Of a DNA stretch of 64,000 bases, positions 59,644 to 64,000 are shown piece after piece. A program made the translations under genes and the position numbers. A model generated the notes under the pieces. It had not been told where the DNA came from. It ran no database searches and saw nothing but the letters and a program-made list of their open reading frames with translations. The DNA lies in contig BSYQ01000011.1 of the NCBI GenBank assembly GCA_030272585.1, forward strand, positions 1,550,001 to 1,614,000, read 5' to 3'. Source of the stretch: Bryopsis sp. KO-2023. Taxonomy: Eukaryota; Chlorophyta; Ulvophyceae; Bryopsidales; Bryopsidaceae. Numbering within the stretch: position 1 is the first letter of the stretch; each line of letters starts with the position of its first letter.

Positions 59644-60138
59644 GGCTGGGTTTCTGGCGAAGCGGGGGATTTAGGCAGATGTGGGGTGGGAAGCTGAGCG
59701 CTCTTTGATCTTTACGGAATTGCAACAATTCAACGTGGACGTGGTCGTGCATGCATCCGATGTGAAGCATTATTCTTTTCTTTTTTCTTTTTTTCCTTCT
59801 CGATCGCGCGTTTCCCTGGTTCGAAAAGAGTCGTGTGCGGAACGGAAAAACCCGTCTTTGAAGTTGAAGAAGGGAAAACCCCCTCACAGCTTCTCCAAGA
59901 AAGAATTTTTTTTTTTGTCAAGCTGGGGGACTCCGAGTTTGCTCGCAGACTGTACGACAAGCAATTTGAAGCATAATTCAAATCCTATCGATTTTTCAAC
60001 CCAAGCCTTGCCAACCCATCGAAAAACAACGACCCTGTATGCCTCAGGACTCCCCAGTTGAAAAACTTTTCGTTCGCTCGATAACGGAGGTGGCGTAACT
60101 CGTTCACGTGCTACGCCATCGAGGCAACTGCGGAAAAT
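59644..60138. promoter_or_regulatory. Bidirectional promoter region between plastid-protein and PAM16 genes
   Basis: 495 bp between divergent start codons; must hold both promoters and 5' UTRs. No TATA box or other specific element could be identified. Confidence 0.4.
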
Positions 60139-61954
60139 ATGGTGAGGTCTTTTGAACGGATGAGCGGATATGTCGCAACCCCACCTTGCCACTGGGGGTG
60201 GTCGAATTATAAGAAAAAGCTCCTATTCGTGAGGATACCTGTGGCTGAGGATTTGAAAACAGAGAAAAGTTTTGAATATTCTGTTCTTTGTGGGGAATTT
60301 CAGCCAATGCTGGCAATCTGTTTCTTTTTTTGCAACTGCATGCTTGGACTGTGCTGATAAAAACCTAGGATGAATGAGGGGGAAAGAAGTCAGTAGGTTG
60401 CATTCTTTTTTTTTTAATGAAAGGGAAAAAAAAATCTTGATGTTGCATGAAAAGCTTGAGAAATGATATTATGATAAAAACAAAGAATGCATTCGAATTA
60501 TAAAATTATGCATAATATCCTCAAGCGTGTGCAGATAACAACGCAGTGCCCTACGTCCTTTGAGATAATTTTTTGAATAATTGATTTGTTGCCAAATCTT
60601 GTTGCAAGATTTCGTTGCGAATGGGTGGTGCACCAAACAGGAATACAAAAAAAAAAAAAATTATTTTTTTTTTCTCTAATAAAATAATAATAAAATAGGG
60701 AACAAAAAGAAGAAAAAAAAACATCGGGTTTTCTTTGAAAAAAGGGTGGGATGCACCCACCTATGCTGTATTACCTAAATCAAAAATGAGGCTGTTTTTT
60801 TTTTTCTCTGTTGAGAGGTTCTGGGTTTTTGCAGGCTTCGAGAATTCTTGCCCAAATCCTGCTGGCAGGTGGGACCATGGTGGCCAGAGCAGCGATGCAA
60901 GCATACAAACAAGCCCTCGTCAGTGAGTGGAAAATGAAAAACATAAAAATGGCATATTCTTGACGAGCTTTGAAGAAAAAAATGAGAAAGTTTGTTTTCA
61001 TTCTCACTGCCTGGGAAACGAAACCATGTGAATGCAGCTCCAAAAAAAAATCCTCTTTGTGTAGATTTTTAAGATATTTTTTGGTATGTATTTTGGTGTG
61101 TGTTTCCGTTCAGCTGGAGGCTGGGCCTATTAGTAATAATGGTGAAGATCCTTGTTTTATCTTTTGAGGTCATGGCTGCTGATGGAAAGAAACCCAGTGT
61201 GTGTGTGTGTGTGTGTGTGTATTCCCCCTCCCAAGTTTTTTTTATTAATTTTTTTTTAACTTTGCTGTGAAGTGCAGATGGACAAAAAGCTGGGGTGAAT
61301 GCCGAATCCATAAAGGCTGCAGCAAAGGGAAAGCAAATGTCTGTGGAGGAGGCCCGAAAAATTCTTGGAATTGACGCAAACGCACCATGGGAGGATGTTG
61401 TAAAGGTTGCCGAAGTCTTAAATTAAAAAAAAAAAAACAAAAAAAAAAACACCTTATCAGAAAGGAAAAAAAAATTCGGTGAAAATGAGTTTTTTCTTGA
61501 ATAATTTTTTCCATGTGTATCGAGGGAATATAAATTGGAAAAAATGACGGATCCGAATACATAAAATTAACCAAAAAAGAATGACCCTCTGCATGTATTT
61601 CCCATTCATAGCATTGGGATTTTTTTTCATTAGCATTGAGATCCTTCGCATTGGGATTTATTTCTATTGTTTCATCGGGCTTTTTTTTTTTTCCCTCTTT
61701 CCCGTTAGTTTCATTTCCACCAACCTGACACCTGTATTTTTTGTTTATGCATTGTTTTAGTAAAGGTATTTTTTTTGTGGTGGTGGTTGCAGAGATATGA
61801 GCACCTGTTCAGAGTCAACGAACAAAAGGGTTCTTTTTATTTACAATCGAAAGTGTATCGGGCGAAAGAGACCCTCGAAACGGAACAAGGGGAGGGCTCC
61901 GAAACAAAAGAAGAACCCCCAGACAATAATGCCAAACAATCCAATCAACAGTAG
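60139..61954 (+). CDS. PAM16: PAM16/TIM16, J-like subunit of the mitochondrial import motor
   Basis: Four exons: 60139-60141 (ATG only), 60835-60922, 61278-61405, 61793-61954; 126 residues. PAM16 pairs with the J-protein PAM14/TIM14 at the matrix side of the TIM23 translocon and restrains its stimulation of mtHsp70. The protein begins M-ASRILAQILLAGGTMVARA, the membrane-anchoring N-terminus of the family (MAxRxLAQ). It continues SVEEARKILGID and RYEHLFRVNE with GSFYLQSKVYRAKETLE, the degenerate J-like domain lacking the HPD tripeptide. The length suits the family. The unusual first exon, a bare start codon before GTGAGG, is supported because the next exon opens exactly at the second residue expected in PAM16 proteins. 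Intron 1 is 693 bp; intron 2 holds a (GT)n tract near 61198-61220. Confidence 0.92.
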
Positions 61955-63594
61955 AACGTGGCAGGGGAAAAAAAAAACACGCTAGATAGCTTTTGCACTT
62001 TTCATAGGGAAAAAAAGATATATGATAGTCATTCTTTGGGGGCTAGTTCTACTAAAGGGCGCTTGGTTGTTTTGATTGGGGGAAGTTTTGGGTTCTTTTT
62101 TGCTTGTTAGTGGATTTCGGAACGCTCGTAAGGAGTTCGGTGCAGGATTAGTCATCAATGGATGATACGGGGCAGACATTGAACGGACTCAGGGACTGGA
62201 TTAGTCATCTATCTCTATATATATATGTGGATATATATATATGATGATGTTCGACATATATTGAACGGATGCAGGGATTTCCCACGCCCCTCTATTTTTC
62301 TTTGTCGAGCAAGGTGATTTGCAATCGGCCCTGTTGTTCCGCAGCACTTGAGATTTCGAGTCGATCGAAAATGATGGGGTGGGTTTTGACCTTGGATGAA
62401 CAATAGAGGAGGGGGGGGGGGGTTACGATGGCAGATTTCTTTCTTTTGTTTCTCGGATATGGCATTGATTTTTTTCTTTTCTTTTCGACATGGGGGATGT
62501 GAATGCAGGAATATGCTTTCATCAACAAAAAAAAAGAGAGAGTGCATAAAAATGTCAAGACAAGATGTGAAAATGTTTAAAGAGAGCATTTCTTCGGTTG
62601 GATGGGATGTACGGTCAAACGGCAGACATTCCCCCCCCACCTTCCTTAATTTCTGTGCTTAATTGTTGAACACCGGATTGCAAACATTGCAAGGAAAGGC
62701 AACACTTTTTTGTCATGTCAGACTGAAGTAGCCCAGCCAGCAGGATTATATTACTACAATTGTTATCCCAAGTGAATTGAGCCTGATTCCAAGGGTATAA
62801 CGAACACCATTAAGTGATTTTTATTCTTTTTTAATTCCAAGACAGCCGAAAGACATCGGCACAGACAAGAAAGGCCAAAGAAACTGAGCAGACTGGTTAG
62901 TTATATCCTTGAGGTGCATTTTTGATTTATGATGTTTTTGGGGGATCAGAAAAGGGTGGCGGGGAGAGGGAGGGGAATCTTTTCCAGTTTGGGTCAGCTT
63001 TTCTTGTCAGCACTTTTTGGGGGAATCTTCTGCGTCATAACTTACTTTAAGGGCATTTTATTGCCAGAATGGCCTTTTTCATTGCCGAAAGCGAAGGCAA
63101 GTTCAAGGTGCATGAAAAGGGAAGTTGAACAAAGTTTCTTAAAATCTAGCGATCGCACTCCATACATTGGAGCGCCCAAGAACACAGCCTTGGCCATGAT
63201 GTGTGAAAAAAGAAGAAATCATAACTAAACCAAATTGAATTTGAAACAAGTGCTGCGGAGAGGCGAGAGCTAATGCCATTACAATAACAATAACACACTT
63301 AAATACATACATTCCGCAAAAAAGAAAAGAAATAAAAAACACTCGACCCCCACGTTAATGAAATCCCCACACACTCCATCCCTCAACAGATCTTCCAAAA
63401 CCAAAACCATGCCAAGATACACCCAAACGGCTCAACAAAACTATCTTTCTCAACCTTTCTTTTTGGGGGCTGCCATTCATTATGCAAGTATCAACAACAA
63501 ATTCCCCAAAGGCTTATTCCTTTTGCTCGTGTCTTTTTTTTTTTCCTTATTTTCAAGTTTTGGAAGCATTCGACACATTGGTTGCGTTTTCCTG
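61955..63594. other. Convergent spacer with AT microsatellites
   Basis: TA-rich tracts at about 62213-62242, G run near 62410, otherwise anonymous low-complexity DNA. No gene recognised. Confidence 0.5.
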
Positions 63595-64000
63595 CTAGGC
63601 ACGAGCAAATTTCAACACGAACATCGCCAATATCTGAGAAAAAAGAACAAAGCCGAAGGCAATCGACAGACATGGCCACTTCAATCGATGATCATACCCG
63701 AACTCTCTGTTCAGGTATTCTTCGACGGTCATTTCTGTCCCCAAAACTTTGAGCATCGATTGGTTCTTCCCCAGTTCACTCGTTGCGATACCGTAGAGCA
63801 TCCAAGCGATCGGGTTGATTTTTTGGAGCCACCTCCATGCCCGAGGGAGTTTGCTGATGGGGTTGATGAATCCATTAAACACCACCCACAAAAACGCAAT
63901 ACCTATGCAATTTGCATGGAAACCACAATTGAAAAGATACAAAAAAAACAAACAGGAAAACAAACAAGGTGGAATGATTTCCTGGTTTACAGGATATGTA
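63595..64000 (-). CDS. PDR/ABCG-type ABC transporter, C-terminal exon (continues past right edge)
   Basis: The last exon reads from an acceptor at 63902 down to TAG at 63595-63597. It encodes the final transmembrane block of full-size ABCG (pleiotropic drug resistance) transporters. The family motif around WRWLQKINPIAWMLYGIATSE is followed by VEEYLNREFGYDHRLKW, then a last helix (LSIAFGFVLFSQILAMFVL) and a short C-terminus KFARA. In plants and fungi these export lipids, hormones or toxic compounds across the plasma membrane. The rest of the gene, including both ATP-binding domains, lies outside the window. Bases 63903-64000 are at least partly intron. Confidence 0.85.
   Translation of the reverse strand, partial: TYPVNQEIIPPCLFSCLFFLYLFNCGFHANCIGIAFLWVVFNGFINPISKLPRAWRWLQKINPIAWMLYGIATSELGKNQSMLKVLGTEMTVEEYLNREFGYDHRLKWPCLSIAFGFVLFSQILAMFVLKFARA

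Noticed and set aside
62822-62910. Exon-like segment between acceptor-like and donor-like sites
   Set aside because: Very short, basic low-complexity translation, with no partner exons in either direction.

Overview
The window is nuclear DNA of an intron-rich eukaryote. Genes are cut by many short GT-AG introns, often with long T runs. Gene content points to a photosynthetic protist, probably of the green lineage or another primary-plastid group. The HECT ligase resembles plant UPL1/UPL2 more closely than animal HUWE1. There is a small membrane protein with a plastid-type transit peptide and no signal peptide, and the end of a PDR-type ABCG transporter. The same window also holds a DEG/ENaC-type channel and a seven-helix receptor-like protein with a Venus-flytrap-type ectodomain, as expected of a motile, sensing flagellate. 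Species cannot be named from sequence alone.

Layout. 1-20066 (+) is one very large gene for a UPL1/HUWE1-like HECT E3 ubiquitin ligase, open at the left edge. After a gene-poor stretch, 22734-23339 (-) encodes a small secreted glycine-rich protein. From about 24.7 to 38.2 kb lies a transposon cluster of three DNA elements, each with intact target-site duplications. The first is a 1.0-kb foldback element (24695-25719, 8-bp TSD) holding an inverted pair of tRNA-like sequences. The second is a 6.87-kb hAT transposon (26278-33146, 8-bp TSD) with an apparently intact 12-exon, 903-residue transposase. The third is a 4.5-kb Mutator-like element (33654-38167, 9-bp TSD) with 689-bp terminal inverted repeats and a nested foldback element.

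Beyond the cluster come a single-exon DEG/ENaC channel gene (39122-40855, +) and a two-exon type II fucosyltransferase-like gene (43154-44948, +). A large multi-exon receptor-like gene on the minus strand (46967-55769) meets the latter tail to tail. Then come a small secreted repeat protein (57377-58209, +), a plastid-targeted membrane protein (59128-59643, -), the mitochondrial import-motor subunit PAM16 (60139-61954, +), and the 3' end of an ABCG transporter (63595 to the right edge, -).

The genes do not form one pathway; this is ordinary nuclear gene order. The most notable items are the intact hAT with its internal motif arrays, the tRNA-carrying foldback, the recent long-TIR Mutator-like element, the channel gene in a plastid-bearing lineage, and the receptor-like protein of unusual architecture.
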